Assembly (NCBI RefSeq): GCF_001269385.1
Contig: NZ_CXOO01000037.1
Location: 1-64,000 of the forward strand
Length of the DNA: 64,000 nt
Direction: 5' to 3'
From: Limnohabitans sp. DM1
Lineage (GTDB): Bacteria > Pseudomonadota > Gammaproteobacteria > Burkholderiales > Burkholderiaceae_C
This document shows, in pieces, positions 26,033 to 35,039 of the stretch. A program made the translations under genes and the position numbers. Positions within the stretch are counted from its first letter, which is position 1; the number at the start of each line of letters is the position of its first letter. The notes under the pieces were generated by a model. It saw only the letters and a program-made list of their open reading frames with translations, was not told the DNA's origin and did no database searches.

Positions 26033-26056
26033 GCCCGCCGCCTGGCGGGCTTTTTT
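26033..26056 (+). terminator. Rho-independent terminator after the FKBP gene
   Basis: GCCCGCC (26033-26039) and GGCGGGC (26044-26050) with a GCCT loop, then TTTTTT. Confidence 0.9.
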
Positions 26057-26092
26057 CTGGCAACCTGCTGCAGCCACCTCATTCGCCTGAGC

Positions 26093-26129
26093 ACCCCCTC
26101 TTGAAGTCTGATCATTCGCCCTTACCTAA
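26093..26129 (+). promoter_or_regulatory. Candidate sigma-32 promoter of grpE
   Basis: CCCCCTCTTGAA ends at 26105 (heat-shock -35 core CTTGAA at 26100-26105). After about 14 bp comes CCCTTACCTA as a moderate match to the CCCCATTTA-type -10. It lies 32-60 bp upstream of the grpE ATG. Confidence 0.5.
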
Positions 26130-26160
26130 TGGGGGTATTCATTTTTTGCGGACATTGTTC

Positions 26161-26709
26161 ATGTCAGAAGCTACTCAAAACCCCGAAATCAAACCCTTGA
26201 GCGATGAAGAGCTGGCAGCCGCCGCTGCCATGGCCCCCACCGACCCACTGGCTGATGCCCAAGCTGAACTGGCCAACCTGAAAGCGCAAAACGCCGATCT
26301 GGCCGACCAGTTCCTGCGTGCCCAGGCCGATGTGCAAAACGCCCGTCGCCGCGCGGACGAAGAAATCAGCAAGGCACGCAAGTTCGCCGTCGAAGGCTTT
26401 GCCGACAGCCTGCTGCCTGTGCTCGACAGCCTGGAAGCCGGTCTGGCCATCCCCAACGCCACGCTGGAACAAATCCGCGAAGGCTCCGAAGCCACCTTGC
26501 GCCAGCTCAAAAGCGCGCTGGAGCGCAACAAGGTGGTCGAAATCGCCCCGCCTGCGGGCACCAAGTTCGACCCGCACCACCACCAGGCCATCAGCGTGGT
26601 GCCCGCCGAGCAGGAAGCCAACACCGTGGTCACTGTGCTGCAAAAGGGCTACCTGATCGCCGAGCGCGTCCTGCGCCCGGCTTTGGTGACGGTCACCGCC
26701 CCCAAATAA
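26161..26709 (+). CDS. grpE: Nucleotide exchange factor GrpE
   Basis: A 182-aa protein from ATG 26161. An acidic N-terminal tail is followed by a long coiled coil ([20 protein letters not shown] to [16 protein letters not shown]) and a beta-rich head containing [20 protein letters not shown] and [20 protein letters not shown], the GrpE signature. It releases ADP from DnaK. The gene order grpE-dnaK-dnaJ supports the call. Confidence 0.96.
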   Translation: MSEATQNPEIKPLSDEELAAAAAMAPTDPLADAQAELANLKAQNADLADQFLRAQADVQNARRRADEEISKARKFAVEGFADSLLPVLDSLEAGLAIPNATLEQIREGSEATLRQLKSALERNKVVEIAPPAGTKFDPHHHQAISVVPAEQEANTVVTVLQKGYLIAERVLRPALVTVTAPK

Positions 26710-26861
26710 ATCGGCCTTAAACAGGCGGCCATGGGCTTGGCCGTGGTCTTGAAGGGCGTGTTCAACGCCCATTGCCATCGGGGTGGGCGTTTACACGACC
26801 CCAGCTCAACATTGGTTTTTTGTGTCTTGGACCACGTAAAACCTTTTTTGGGGTGTGGGGA

Positions 26862-26890
26862 CTTGAAATGTTTTCACCCCGCCCCACTTT
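26862..26890 (+). promoter_or_regulatory. Sigma-32 heat-shock promoter of dnaK
   Basis: CTTGAAA (26862-26868) and CCCCACTTT (26882-26890) are 13 bp apart, very close to the sigma-32 consensus CTTGAAA-N13-15-CCCCATTTA. It lies 40 bp upstream of the dnaK start. Confidence 0.78.
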
Positions 26891-26929
26891 CAGAGCATCA
26901 ACACTTTCACTCAATTTCGGAGCATCAAC

Positions 26930-28849
26930 ATGGGAAGAATCATCGGTATTGACTTGGGCACCACCAACTCGTGCGTGGCCATCATGGAAGGCAACACGAC
27001 CAAAGTGATCGAGAACGCCGAAGGCGCTCGCACCACGCCTTCGATCATTGCCTACCAGGAAGACGGCGAAATCCTGGTTGGCGCATCGGCCAAGCGCCAG
27101 GCGGTCACCAACCCCAAGAACACGCTGTACGCAGTCAAGCGCTTGATCGGCCGCAAGTTCGCCGAAAAAGAAGTCCAAAAAGACATCGACCTGATGCCTT
27201 ACACCATCGCCAAAGCCGACAACGGCGACGCCTGGGTGGAAGTGCGCGGTCAAAAGCTGGCCCCGCCACAGATCAGCGCTGAAATTCTGCGCAAGATGAA
27301 GAAAACCGCCGAAGACTACCTCGGCGAAGAAGTGACCGAGGCCGTCATCACCGTGCCCGCCTACTTCAACGACGCTCAGCGCCAGGCCACCAAAGACGCG
27401 GGTCGCATCGCCGGTCTGGATGTCAAGCGCATCATCAACGAACCGACCGCAGCCGCTTTGGCCTTCGGTCTGGACAAGAACGAAAAGGGCGACCGCAAGA
27501 TCGCCGTGTATGACCTGGGTGGCGGCACCTTTGACGTGTCCATCATCGAGATCGCCGATGTCGATGGTGAAAAGCAGTTCGAAGTGCTGTCCACCAACGG
27601 CGACACCTTCCTGGGCGGCGAAGACTTCGACCAGCGCATCATCGACTTCATCATTGCCGAGTTCAAGAAAGAATCCGGCGTCGACCTGACCAAGGACGTG
27701 CTGGCCCTGCAGCGCCTGAAAGAAGCCGCTGAAAAAGCCAAGATCGAGCTGTCCAGCTCGGCGTCCACCGACGTCAACCTGCCCTACATCACCGCTGACG
27801 CCACAGGCCCCAAGCACCTGAACGTCAAGCTGACCCGCGCCAAGCTGGAGCAACTGGTGGAAGAGCTGATCGAGCGCACCATTGCCCCTTGCCGCACCGC
27901 CATCAAGGACGCTGGCGTGTCGGTCTCCGACATCCACGACGTGATTTTGGTGGGCGGCATGAGCCGCATGCCCAAGGTGCAGGAAAAGGTCAAGGAATTC
28001 TTCGGCCAGGAACCCCGCAAGGACGTGAACCCTGATGAAGCCGTGGCTGTTGGCGCTGCCATCCAGGGCCAGGTGCTGTCGGGCGACCGCAAGGACGTGC
28101 TGCTGCTGGACGTGACACCTTTGTCTTTGGGCATCGAGACCATGGGCGGTGTTATGACCAAGATGATCACCAAGAACACCACGATCCCGACCAAGTTCGC
28201 ACAAACCTTCTCGACAGCAGAAGACAACCAGCCAGCCGTGACCATCAAGGTGTTCCAGGGCGAGCGCGAAATTGCCAACGGCAACAAGCTGCTGGGCGAG
28301 TTCAACCTCGAAGGCATCCCACCCGCATCGCGCGGCACGCCCCAGATCGAGGTGTCTTTTGACATCGACGCCAACGGCATCCTGCACGTCGGCGCCAAGG
28401 ACAAAGGCACCGGCAAGGAAAACAAGATCACGATCAAGGCCAACTCGGGTCTGTCGGAAGACGAAATCCAGCAAATGGTGAAAGACGCCGAGCTGAACGC
28501 CGCCGAAGACAAGAAGAAGCTCGAATTGGTGCAAGCCCGCAACTCGGGCGAAGCCGCTGTGCACAGCGTCAAGAAGAGCCTGACCGAGCACGGCGACAAG
28601 ATCGAAGCAGCTGAAAAAGAAGCCATCGAAGCAGCATCCAAGGCGCTGGAAGAAGCCTTGAAAGGCGAAGACAAAGACGCCATCGAAGCCAAGACCGAAG
28701 CCCTGATGACGGCCAGCCAAAAGCTAGGCGAGAAGGTCTATGCCGAGATGCAAGCGCAACAAGCTGCAGCCAGTGCAGGCGCTGCCGAAGCCAAGCCCCA
28801 GGACGACAACGTCGTGGACGCTGAAGTCAAGGAAGTCAAAAAGGGCTGA
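26930..28849 (+). CDS. dnaK: Molecular chaperone DnaK (Hsp70)
   Basis: A 639-aa Hsp70. The N-terminal ATPase domain begins [20 protein letters not shown] and contains [35 protein letters not shown] and [16 protein letters not shown]. The hydrophobic linker [19 protein letters not shown] leads into the substrate domain. The helical lid and an acidic-Lys tail ([13 protein letters not shown]) end it. It folds nascent and stressed proteins with DnaJ and GrpE. The start has a good context after the sigma-32 promoter. The usual short dnaK-dnaJ gap is enlarged here to about 400 bp by the four-helix-bundle element. Confidence 0.98.
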   Translation: MGRIIGIDLGTTNSCVAIMEGNTTKVIENAEGARTTPSIIAYQEDGEILVGASAKRQAVTNPKNTLYAVKRLIGRKFAEKEVQKDIDLMPYTIAKADNGDAWVEVRGQKLAPPQISAEILRKMKKTAEDYLGEEVTEAVITVPAYFNDAQRQATKDAGRIAGLDVKRIINEPTAAALAFGLDKNEKGDRKIAVYDLGGGTFDVSIIEIADVDGEKQFEVLSTNGDTFLGGEDFDQRIIDFIIAEFKKESGVDLTKDVLALQRLKEAAEKAKIELSSSASTDVNLPYITADATGPKHLNVKLTRAKLEQLVEELIERTIAPCRTAIKDAGVSVSDIHDVILVGGMSRMPKVQEKVKEFFGQEPRKDVNPDEAVAVGAAIQGQVLSGDRKDVLLLDVTPLSLGIETMGGVMTKMITKNTTIPTKFAQTFSTAEDNQPAVTIKVFQGEREIANGNKLLGEFNLEGIPPASRGTPQIEVSFDIDANGILHVGAKDKGTGKENKITIKANSGLSEDEIQQMVKDAELNAAEDKKKLELVQARNSGEAAVHSVKKSLTEHGDKIEAAEKEAIEAASKALEEALKGEDKDAIEAKTEALMTASQKLGEKVYAEMQAQQAAASAGAAEAKPQDDNVVDAEVKEVKKG

Positions 28850-28867
28850 CCCGGTTCAGCGACCTGC

Positions 28868-29237
28868 GTTGAGCGTTCAGCGTGCGGAATTACCGCGACC
28901 TGCTGGCCTGGCAAGTTTCTTTTGAGCTTGCCAGGCTTGTCTATGAGTTGACCGAGTCTTTTCCAAAACACGAGGTTTTTGGGCTCACTGCGCAAATGCG
29001 CCGAGCTGCTGTGTCGATCCCCAGCAATTTGGCTGAAGGCGCAGGTCGTGGTGGTAAAAAGGACTTTGCGCATTTCGTGACCATGGCCAGGGCCTCGCTC
29101 AACGAACTTGAAACTCAGCTTTTACTGGCCCAAGCATTGGGTTACGGCGAATTGACCGATGCCATGCAACAACACATTGAACGCTTGTTTGCTCTCCTGA
29201 ACGGTTTACGCAATTCGCTCAACGCTCAACGCTCAAC
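28868..29237 (+). mobile_element. Putative element: four-helix-bundle gene flanked by inverted heptamer arrays (copy C)
   Basis: The left array is GTTGAGC GTTCAGC (28868-28881), immediately followed by the GTG start of the four-helix-bundle gene. The right array is three GCTCAAC units (29217-29237), reverse complement of the left unit, and it encodes the C-terminal residues of the protein. The 370-bp block sits between dnaK and dnaJ, which are normally adjacent. The same arrays without a gene occur at 15192-15335 and 19435-19563. Mobility is inferred from this distribution; no target-site duplication was confirmed. Confidence 0.65.
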
Positions 29238-29256
29238 ACAAAACGAACATGGCTAA
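28882..29256 (+). CDS. Four-helix-bundle protein (23S rRNA intervening-sequence/Avd-like family)
   Basis: The frame starts at GTG 28882, inside the end of the left heptamer array, and encodes 124 aa. The family pattern is clear: [20 protein letters not shown], then [40 protein letters not shown] and [16 protein letters not shown]. This is the TIGR02436-type family, named for ORFs in 23S rRNA intervening sequences and related to the Avd subunit of diversity-generating retroelements; members form ring-like oligomers. The last 13 residues ([13 protein letters not shown]) come from the right heptamer array, and the stop overlaps dnaJ by 8 bp. No rRNA or reverse transcriptase is in view. Its biochemical role here is unknown. 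Confidence 0.85.
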   Translation: MRNYRDLLAWQVSFELARLVYELTESFPKHEVFGLTAQMRRAAVSIPSNLAEGAGRGGKKDFAHFVTMARASLNELETQLLLAQALGYGELTDAMQQHIERLFALLNGLRNSLNAQRSTQNEHG

Positions 29257-30391
29257 ACGAGATTTTTACGAAGTGCTGGGCGTTGCCAAAAACGCTTCAG
29301 ACGATGACATCAAAAAGGCTTATCGCAAGCTGGCGATGAAGTACCACCCTGACCGCAATCAGGGGGATGCTGCCAAAGATGCCGAAGCCAAATTCAAGGA
29401 GGTCAAAGAGGCCTACGAGATGCTGTCGGACGGCGAAAAACGTGCCGCCTATGACCAGTACGGTCATGCCGGTGTGGACCCCAATATGCGCGGCGGCCCC
29501 GGTGGGGCTCAAGGCTTTGGGGGCTTTGGCGATGCGTTTGGTGACATCTTTGGTGACATCTTTGGCGGTCAAGGCCGCGGTGGACGTGGCGGTGGTCGCC
29601 AGGTTTTCCGGGGCGCCGATCTGAGCTACGCCATGGAAATCACGCTCGAAGAAGCGGCCAACGGCAAGGATTCGCAGCTGCGCATTCCAAGCTGGGACGA
29701 GTGCGACACCTGCCACGGCACCGGTGCCAAACCCGGCACCAGCGCCAAAACCTGCTCGACCTGCCACGGCCAGGGCCAGGTGCAGATGCGCCAGGGCTTT
29801 TTCAGCGTGCAGCAAACCTGCCCACACTGCCGGGGCACGGGCAAGATCATTCCCGACCCTTGCGGCACTTGCCACGGTCAGGGCAAGGTCAAGAAACAAA
29901 AGACGCTGGAAGTCAAAATCCCGGCCGGTATCGACGACGGCATGCGCATTCGCAGCGCGGGCAATGGCGAGCCGGGCACCAACGGCGGGCCACCGGGCGA
30001 TTTGTTCATCGAGATTCGCCTTAAGAAACATTCGATTTTCGAGCGCGACGGTGACGACCTGCATTGCGCTGTGCCCATCAGCTTCAGCAAAGCGGCATTG
30101 GGCGGCGAAATCGAAGTGCCCACCCTGGGCGGCAAAGCAGCCATTGACATTCCGGAAGGCACACAAACCGGCAAGCAATTCCGCATTCGCGGCAAAGGCA
30201 TCAAGGGCGTGCGCGGCAGTTATCCGGGCGATTTGTATTGCCACATCACCGTGGAGACTCCGGTCAAGCTCACCGAGCACCAGAAAAAGTTGCTCAAGGA
30301 GTTTGAAGAGTCCTTGCAAAAAGGCGGCGGCAAACACCAGCCCAGTGGCGAGAGCTGGACCGACAAGCTCAAGGGCTTCTTCGGCGCTTGA
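29249..30391 (+). CDS. dnaJ: Chaperone protein DnaJ
   Basis: A 380-aa Hsp40 of the full type I architecture. The J domain contains YHPDRNQGD with the HPD motif (about residues 34-36). A Gly/Phe-rich linker follows ([20 protein letters not shown]). Four zinc-binding repeats are seen: [24 protein letters not shown] and CGTCHGQG. The C-terminal substrate domains complete it. It stimulates DnaK ATPase. The leader and ribosome binding region are now formed by the right heptamer array of the inserted element, with only ACAAAACGAAC before the ATG and no clear Shine-Dalgarno. Confidence 0.97.
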   Translation: MAKRDFYEVLGVAKNASDDDIKKAYRKLAMKYHPDRNQGDAAKDAEAKFKEVKEAYEMLSDGEKRAAYDQYGHAGVDPNMRGGPGGAQGFGGFGDAFGDIFGDIFGGQGRGGRGGGRQVFRGADLSYAMEITLEEAANGKDSQLRIPSWDECDTCHGTGAKPGTSAKTCSTCHGQGQVQMRQGFFSVQQTCPHCRGTGKIIPDPCGTCHGQGKVKKQKTLEVKIPAGIDDGMRIRSAGNGEPGTNGGPPGDLFIEIRLKKHSIFERDGDDLHCAVPISFSKAALGGEIEVPTLGGKAAIDIPEGTQTGKQFRIRGKGIKGVRGSYPGDLYCHITVETPVKLTEHQKKLLKEFEESLQKGGGKHQPSGESWTDKLKGFFGA

Positions 30392-30400
30392 GTTTGACTG

Positions 30401-30475
30401 TAAGTCTGTGGCTTCAGCCCCGACATGATGGCGCGCCTGCACCGGCAATGTCGGACCTGAAGGTCCGACCTACAG
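30401..30475. repeat. REP-like element (GTAGGTCGG family, diverged)
   Basis: GTGGCTTCAGCCCCGACATG on the left and TGTCGGACC...GGTCCGACCTACAG on the right form the diverged inverted pair. GGACCTGAAGGTCC makes an inner hairpin. It lies 10 bp after the dnaJ stop. Confidence 0.7.
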
Positions 30476-30552
30476 AAACCTGATGAGACCGATCCCAAGG
30501 CTGTTTGACTTGCGTCAAACAGCCTTTGGCTTTTGGGGCCACCATGGTAAGC

Positions 30553-31917
30553 ATGAGCGCCACCATCACGTTCCTGGGCGGAGCCGACACTGTCACCGGC
30601 TCCAAATACCTGATCGAGCATCAAGGCCAGCGCCTTCTGGTCGATTGCGGGCTGTTTCAAGGCTACAAACAGTTGCGTTTGCGCAATTGGGGGCCTTTGC
30701 CCGTGGCAGCCAACCGCATCGACGCCGTCTTGCTCACCCACGCCCATCTGGACCACAGCGGCTATTTGCCCCTGCTGGTCAAAAATGGCTTCAAAGGCCG
30801 TGTGCACGCCACAACGGGCACCTGCGATCTGGTGGCCATCTTGTTGCCCGACAGTGGCCACATTCAGGAAGAAGACGCGTTTTTTGCCAACAGGCATGGT
30901 TTTTCCAAGCATGCACCGGCCTTACCGCTGTACAGCAAGCAAGAGGCCATCGACAGCCTCAAGCACCTGCGCGCCGAGCGGCAAGGCCAATGGTTTGAGC
31001 CGATGCATGGCTGGAAAGCGCGCTTTCAACCGGCGGGCCACATTCTGGGGGCCGCCAGTTTGCTGCTGGATGTGTCGGGGCGGCGCATCCTGTTTTCTGG
31101 CGACCTGGGGCGGCCCGATGACCCCTTGATGAACCCGCCCGAGCCACCGCCGCAAGCCGATACGGTATTGATCGAATCGACCTATGGTGATCGCCAGCAC
31201 CCCAAGGAAAAACTGTTTGAAGAACTCGGCCCCCTGCTGCACAAGCTGGCCGCCCGGGGCGGCGTGGCCGTGGTGCCGGTGTTCGCGGTGGGTCGCGCAC
31301 AAGCGGTGCTGCACACCATCGCCCAACTCAAGGCGGCCGGAGAGATTCCACGCAGTTTGCCGATTTTTCTGGACAGCCCCATGGCTATCCACACCACCGC
31401 GCTGTTTCAACGCCACCCTGGCGAGCACCGCCTGAGCGAACAGGAAGTACGCAATATGGACCATGTGGCCACCATGCTGGAGACGCCCGAGCAATCGAAA
31501 TCTTTGGCCAGAAGACACGGCCCCATGGTGATTCTGGCAGCCAGCGGCATGGCCACCGGCGGGCGCGTTCTGCATCATCTGGCGCAATACGCTGGCGATC
31601 ATCGCAACATGATCATCCTGACGGGCTACCAAGCCCCCGGAACACGTGGCGCCTGGCTGGCCAGTGGTAGCAACACCATCCGAATCCATGCCCAGGATGT
31701 GGCAGTGCGCGCCGAGGTGGTGCAAATCGAGTCGGCCTCGGCCCATGCCGACGCCAACCAGCTACTCAGCTGGCTGCACAAAATGCCCAGCGCCCCCGGG
31801 CAGGTGTATGTGGTGCACGGCGAACGCGAAGCCTCAGACATGCTTCGCCAGCGCATTGAGCACGAGATCAAATGGCGCGCTCTGGTGCCCGAGCAAGGCT
31901 CGGTCTGGCCGTTGTAG
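30553..31917 (+). CDS. MBL-fold / beta-CASP RNA-processing exonuclease
   Basis: A 454-aa protein of the metallo-beta-lactamase superfamily with a beta-CASP insertion, related to CPSF-73/Ysh1 and bacterial RNases. It shows MSATITFLGGADTVTGSKYL, DCGLFQG, the zinc motif LTHAHLDHSGYLPLLV (HxHxDH), LFSGDLGRPDDPLM, and the C-terminal ASAHADANQLLSWL and VYVVHGE segments. It probably processes RNA. I used ATG 30553 since the fold begins there; ATG 30544 is an alternative. No operon partner is evident; REP elements flank it on both sides. Confidence 0.9.
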   Translation: MSATITFLGGADTVTGSKYLIEHQGQRLLVDCGLFQGYKQLRLRNWGPLPVAANRIDAVLLTHAHLDHSGYLPLLVKNGFKGRVHATTGTCDLVAILLPDSGHIQEEDAFFANRHGFSKHAPALPLYSKQEAIDSLKHLRAERQGQWFEPMHGWKARFQPAGHILGAASLLLDVSGRRILFSGDLGRPDDPLMNPPEPPPQADTVLIESTYGDRQHPKEKLFEELGPLLHKLAARGGVAVVPVFAVGRAQAVLHTIAQLKAAGEIPRSLPIFLDSPMAIHTTALFQRHPGEHRLSEQEVRNMDHVATMLETPEQSKSLARRHGPMVILAASGMATGGRVLHHLAQYAGDHRNMIILTGYQAPGTRGAWLASGSNTIRIHAQDVAVRAEVVQIESASAHADANQLLSWLHKMPSAPGQVYVVHGEREASDMLRQRIEHEIKWRALVPEQGSVWPL

Positions 31918-31945
31918 CAGCACGGCGTTTATCTGAATTCTGGGA

Positions 31946-32112
31946 AATCGGCGGCTTCAGCCCTGACATGGGCCTGCGCAAAACCAACAGCGTCGGACTC
32001 TGCGAGTGCCGACCTACGGGAGACAGCGCTCTTGTAGATCGGCGGCTTCAGCCCCGACAAGACTCATCAGCGCTAAAGCCGTCATCATCGGATCTGAAGC
32101 CCAGACCTACAA
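31946..32112. repeat. Two tandem REP-like elements (GTAGGTCGG family)
   Basis: Copy one (31946-32022) runs from ATCGGCGGCTTCAGCCCTGA to GCCGACCTACGGG. Copy two (32034-32112) runs from GTAGATCGGCGGCTTCAGCC to GAAGCCCAGACCTACAAA. Both have inverted halves. They fill the gap between the convergent RNase and DUF1854 genes. Confidence 0.8.
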
Positions 32113-32571
32113 AAAGCGGTCGAGCAGCTTGCGCGAGTGTTTGTCCATGGCTGCGAGGTCGCGGATCATGTATTGCACGCCATCAGCGTCGTTGATCAGC
32201 AGCACCGTGCCCGTCAGGCGGCGAATGTCTTCTTCGCCCTTGAGCAAAAACTGGTTCTCCCCGCGATCCGTCATCACCGTCCAGGTGCTGGGCGTGGCAA
32301 AGCTGCTGACCCCCTCCAGACGCAGGATTTCGGGCAGAAATTCCCGTTCATTGAGTGCCTGCAAAACGGTGGTGCGCACGGCAGCATCGAGCTTGGCCAG
32401 GTCGTCGATCCAGAGCAGCTCATGCCCTTCGGCGTCCATCAGGGCAATGCCCTGCTCGGGCGAGGTCACGGGGTAAGCCCGCAGCGCGGTCACCGGCGCG
32501 TGGCGTGTCCCATCGACCAAAACCAGGGTCCAACGGCCAAAGGCATCGCGTTGCAAATCAAACGGGGTCAT
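32107..32571 (-). CDS. DUF1854 protein associated with cyanophycin metabolism
   Basis: A 154-aa soluble protein with no signal peptide. Landmarks are VDGTRHAPVTALRAYPVTSP, SPEQGIALMDAEGHELLWID, NEREFLPEILRLEGVSSFAT and the end MIRDLAAMDKHSRKLLDRFL. I recognise the DUF1854 family, which travels with an ABC transporter and cyanophycin synthetases in Burkholderiales. Its ATG overlaps the ABC transporter stop by ATGA, so the two are co-translated and probably act together. The molecular role is unknown. The 3' end overlaps a REP element by a few bases. Confidence 0.85.
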   Translation of the reverse strand: MTPFDLQRDAFGRWTLVLVDGTRHAPVTALRAYPVTSPEQGIALMDAEGHELLWIDDLAKLDAAVRTTVLQALNEREFLPEILRLEGVSSFATPSTWTVMTDRGENQFLLKGEEDIRRLTGTVLLINDADGVQYMIRDLAAMDKHSRKLLDRFL

Positions 32572-34874
32572 GCGTTCACCTTTTGTGCTGTCACCGGGCT
32601 GCTGCCACCCAACACCGCTTCGGCCTCGGCCTGGCGCTGCTGCGCTTCGTACAGGCGCCAGTAAGCGCCCTGGGCTTCGATCAGTTCGTCGTGAGAGCCT
32701 TCTTCGACCACCACACCCTTGTCCATCACGACCAAACGGTCGGCCTTGCGCAAGGTGGACAGGCGGTGCGCAATGGCAATGGTGGTGCGACCGCGCACCA
32801 GGTTGTCCAGGGCACGCTGAATTTCCTTTTCGGTCTCGGTGTCCACTGCCGAGGTGGCCTCGTCCAGGATCAGGATGCGTGGGTTGATCAGCAAAGCTCG
32901 CGCAATCGAGATGCGCTGGCGCTCACCACCAGACAGGCCCTGGCCGCGCTCACCTACCAGCGAGTCGTAACCCTGCGGCATGCGCAAGATGAATTCATGT
33001 GCGTGCGCGGCGCGGGCAGCGGCCACGATGTCTTCGCGGGTCGCACCGGGCTTGCCATAGGCGATGTTGTCGGCAATGGTGCCGAAGAACAGGAAGGGCT
33101 CTTGCAAGACCAAACCAATCTGGCTGCGGTAGTCGGCGATTTTGAGCTGGCGGATGTCGGTGCCGTCGAGCTCGATAGCGCCTTCGGTCAAGTCGTAAAA
33201 GCGGCAGATCAAATTGACCAAGGTGCTTTTGCCCGAGCCGCTGTGCCCCACCAGACCGATCATCTGACCAGGCTGGATGTCCAGGTTGAGCTGGCGGATC
33301 ACGGCGCGATTGCCGTAGCGGAAACCGGCGTCGCGCACCGTGATGCGCCCTTGCACCTGTGGCAGGGGCAAAGGATTCACCGGCTCGGGCACGCTGGAGA
33401 CATGGTCCAGGATGTCAAAAATACGCTTGGCCCCCGAGGCGGCTTTTTGCGTGTGCGAGACGATGCGGCTCATCGTGTCCAGACGGCCATAAAAGCGGCC
33501 GATGTAAGCCAGGAATGCGGTCAACACACCCACGGTGATTTGGTCATCCGACACCAGCCAGATGCCAAAGCCCCAAACCACCAACAGACCCACTTCAGTC
33601 ATCAGCGTGACCGTGGGCGAGAACAAGGCCCAGACACGATTGAGGCGGTCGTTGACCATCAGGTTGTGGCGATTGGCGTCCTTGAAGCGGGTGGCTTCGC
33701 GGTCTTCCTGGGCAAAGGCCTTGACCACGCGGATGCCGGGAATCGTGTCGGCCAGCACATTGGTCACTTCGGCCCAGACGCGGTCGATCTTTTCAAAACC
33801 GGTGCGCAGCCGCTCGCGCACCACATGGATCAGCCAGCCAATAAAGGGCAGTGGCAGCAAGGTCACCATGGCCAAGGTGGGGTTGATGGTGAACAGGATG
33901 ACCGCGGTCATCAGGATCATCAGCACATCGGTGGCGAAGTCCAGCAGGTGCAGGGACAGGAACACGTTGATGCGGTCGGTCTCGTTGCCGATGCGGGCGA
34001 TCAGGTCACCGGTGCGGCGGTCGCCAAAGTACTCCAGCGAGAGCTTGAGCAAATGCTCGTAGGTGGTGGTGCGCAAGTCGGCGCCAATGCGCTCGGACAC
34101 CAGCGCCAGGATGTAGGTTTTGGCCCAGCCCAGCACCCAGGCCAACAGTGCGGCGCCCAGCAAACCCATCAAATACAGGGACACCAGGCCCGGATCAATC
34201 GCCTTGCCGTTCTGGTAAGGGATCAGGATGTCATCCATCAGCGGCATGGTCAGGTAGGGCGGCACCAGGGTCGCGGCCGTGGCGGCCAAAGTCAGCACAA
34301 AACCCGCCAGCAGCGAGCCCTGGTAGGGCTTGGCAAAGCGCCACAGCTTGAACAGGGTCCAGGTGGAAGGCGGTGTCAGGTCTTCGCGGCCGCATTGGGA
34401 ACACTCATCCTCGTCCTTGCGCATGGGACTTTGGCAAACCGGGCAAACCGAGCCCGACAGCAGGGTTTGCAAAGGCTGCCCCTGGTCGGTGTTGCCCAGA
34501 CGTGCCATCTGGCTTTCAAATTGCGCCACCCAGCGAGCCACCGCCGGTTGCAGGCCCAAGGTGAAGCGCCAAACGGCCAGCCGCCCCGACGAAGTGGACA
34601 ACTCCAGCGTGCCGACACCCGCGTGATCGCTCAATTTCAGGCTCAATTCGGGCTGCAAACCCCAGCTGCGCCAACTTTTTTCAGGGCCGTCAGGTGATAA
34701 AACGCGGCGATCAGTCAAAATAATGACATTTTTAGCGAACTTCAATTGCGCATCGAGGTCAACTTCCAAGAAGGCTGACGCGTTTTCTTCAGGTTGAAGG
34801 TGCACTGAAACCTCGGTTTGCCAGACGTCTGGAATCACCGGACGGGGCAAAACAGAGGAAGATGTTGAGATCAT
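32568..34874 (-). CDS. ABC exporter (fused permease-ATPase) of the cyanophycin locus, with zinc ribbon
   Basis: I placed the start at ATG 34874 (MISTSSSVLPRPVIPDVWQT, 768 aa), although the frame stays open far upstream as a shadow of cphA2. There is an unusual N-terminal region of about 200 aa ending in a zinc ribbon (CPVCQSPMRKDEDECSQCGR). Six transmembrane helices follow (about residues 220-500). Then comes the ATPase with Walker A GLVGHSGSGKSTLVNLICRF, signature LSGGERQRISIARA and Walker B ILILDEATSAVDTETE. This is the exporter half-transporter type that works as a dimer. It diverges from cphA2 and is coupled to the DUF1854 gene. Transport of cyanophycin-related peptides is only an inference from the locus. 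Confidence 0.9.
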   Translation of the reverse strand: MISTSSSVLPRPVIPDVWQTEVSVHLQPEENASAFLEVDLDAQLKFAKNVIILTDRRVLSPDGPEKSWRSWGLQPELSLKLSDHAGVGTLELSTSSGRLAVWRFTLGLQPAVARWVAQFESQMARLGNTDQGQPLQTLLSGSVCPVCQSPMRKDEDECSQCGREDLTPPSTWTLFKLWRFAKPYQGSLLAGFVLTLAATAATLVPPYLTMPLMDDILIPYQNGKAIDPGLVSLYLMGLLGAALLAWVLGWAKTYILALVSERIGADLRTTTYEHLLKLSLEYFGDRRTGDLIARIGNETDRINVFLSLHLLDFATDVLMILMTAVILFTINPTLAMVTLLPLPFIGWLIHVVRERLRTGFEKIDRVWAEVTNVLADTIPGIRVVKAFAQEDREATRFKDANRHNLMVNDRLNRVWALFSPTVTLMTEVGLLVVWGFGIWLVSDDQITVGVLTAFLAYIGRFYGRLDTMSRIVSHTQKAASGAKRIFDILDHVSSVPEPVNPLPLPQVQGRITVRDAGFRYGNRAVIRQLNLDIQPGQMIGLVGHSGSGKSTLVNLICRFYDLTEGAIELDGTDIRQLKIADYRSQIGLVLQEPFLFFGTIADNIAYGKPGATREDIVAAARAAHAHEFILRMPQGYDSLVGERGQGLSGGERQRISIARALLINPRILILDEATSAVDTETEKEIQRALDNLVRGRTTIAIAHRLSTLRKADRLVVMDKGVVVEEGSHDELIEAQGAYWRLYEAQQRQAEAEAVLGGSSPVTAQKVNA

Positions 34875-35039
34875 GAAGATTGAACCGCAAATAGCCGACC
34901 AGCCATTTGGCCAGTCGAGACAAAAACAACCATTGGTGTGGCCAACGACTGCACCAACTCTGCCCATGTATCTTTCGAACCCTGAGCTTCGTGCCAGCGC
35001 CAATATCGGCCGGTCATTGTATAGCCGCCCTCCCAAGCC

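Noticed and set aside
26101..26160. Upstream TTG start for grpE at 26101
   Set aside because: The added 20 residues cover the candidate sigma-32 promoter and leader. ATG 26161 begins a typical GrpE N-terminus.
28882..29256. Four-helix-bundle gene considered as part of a 23S rRNA intervening sequence or a diversity-generating retroelement
   Set aside because: No rRNA sequence flanks it, and there is no reverse transcriptase or template/variable repeat pair in the window. Both neighbours are chaperone genes.
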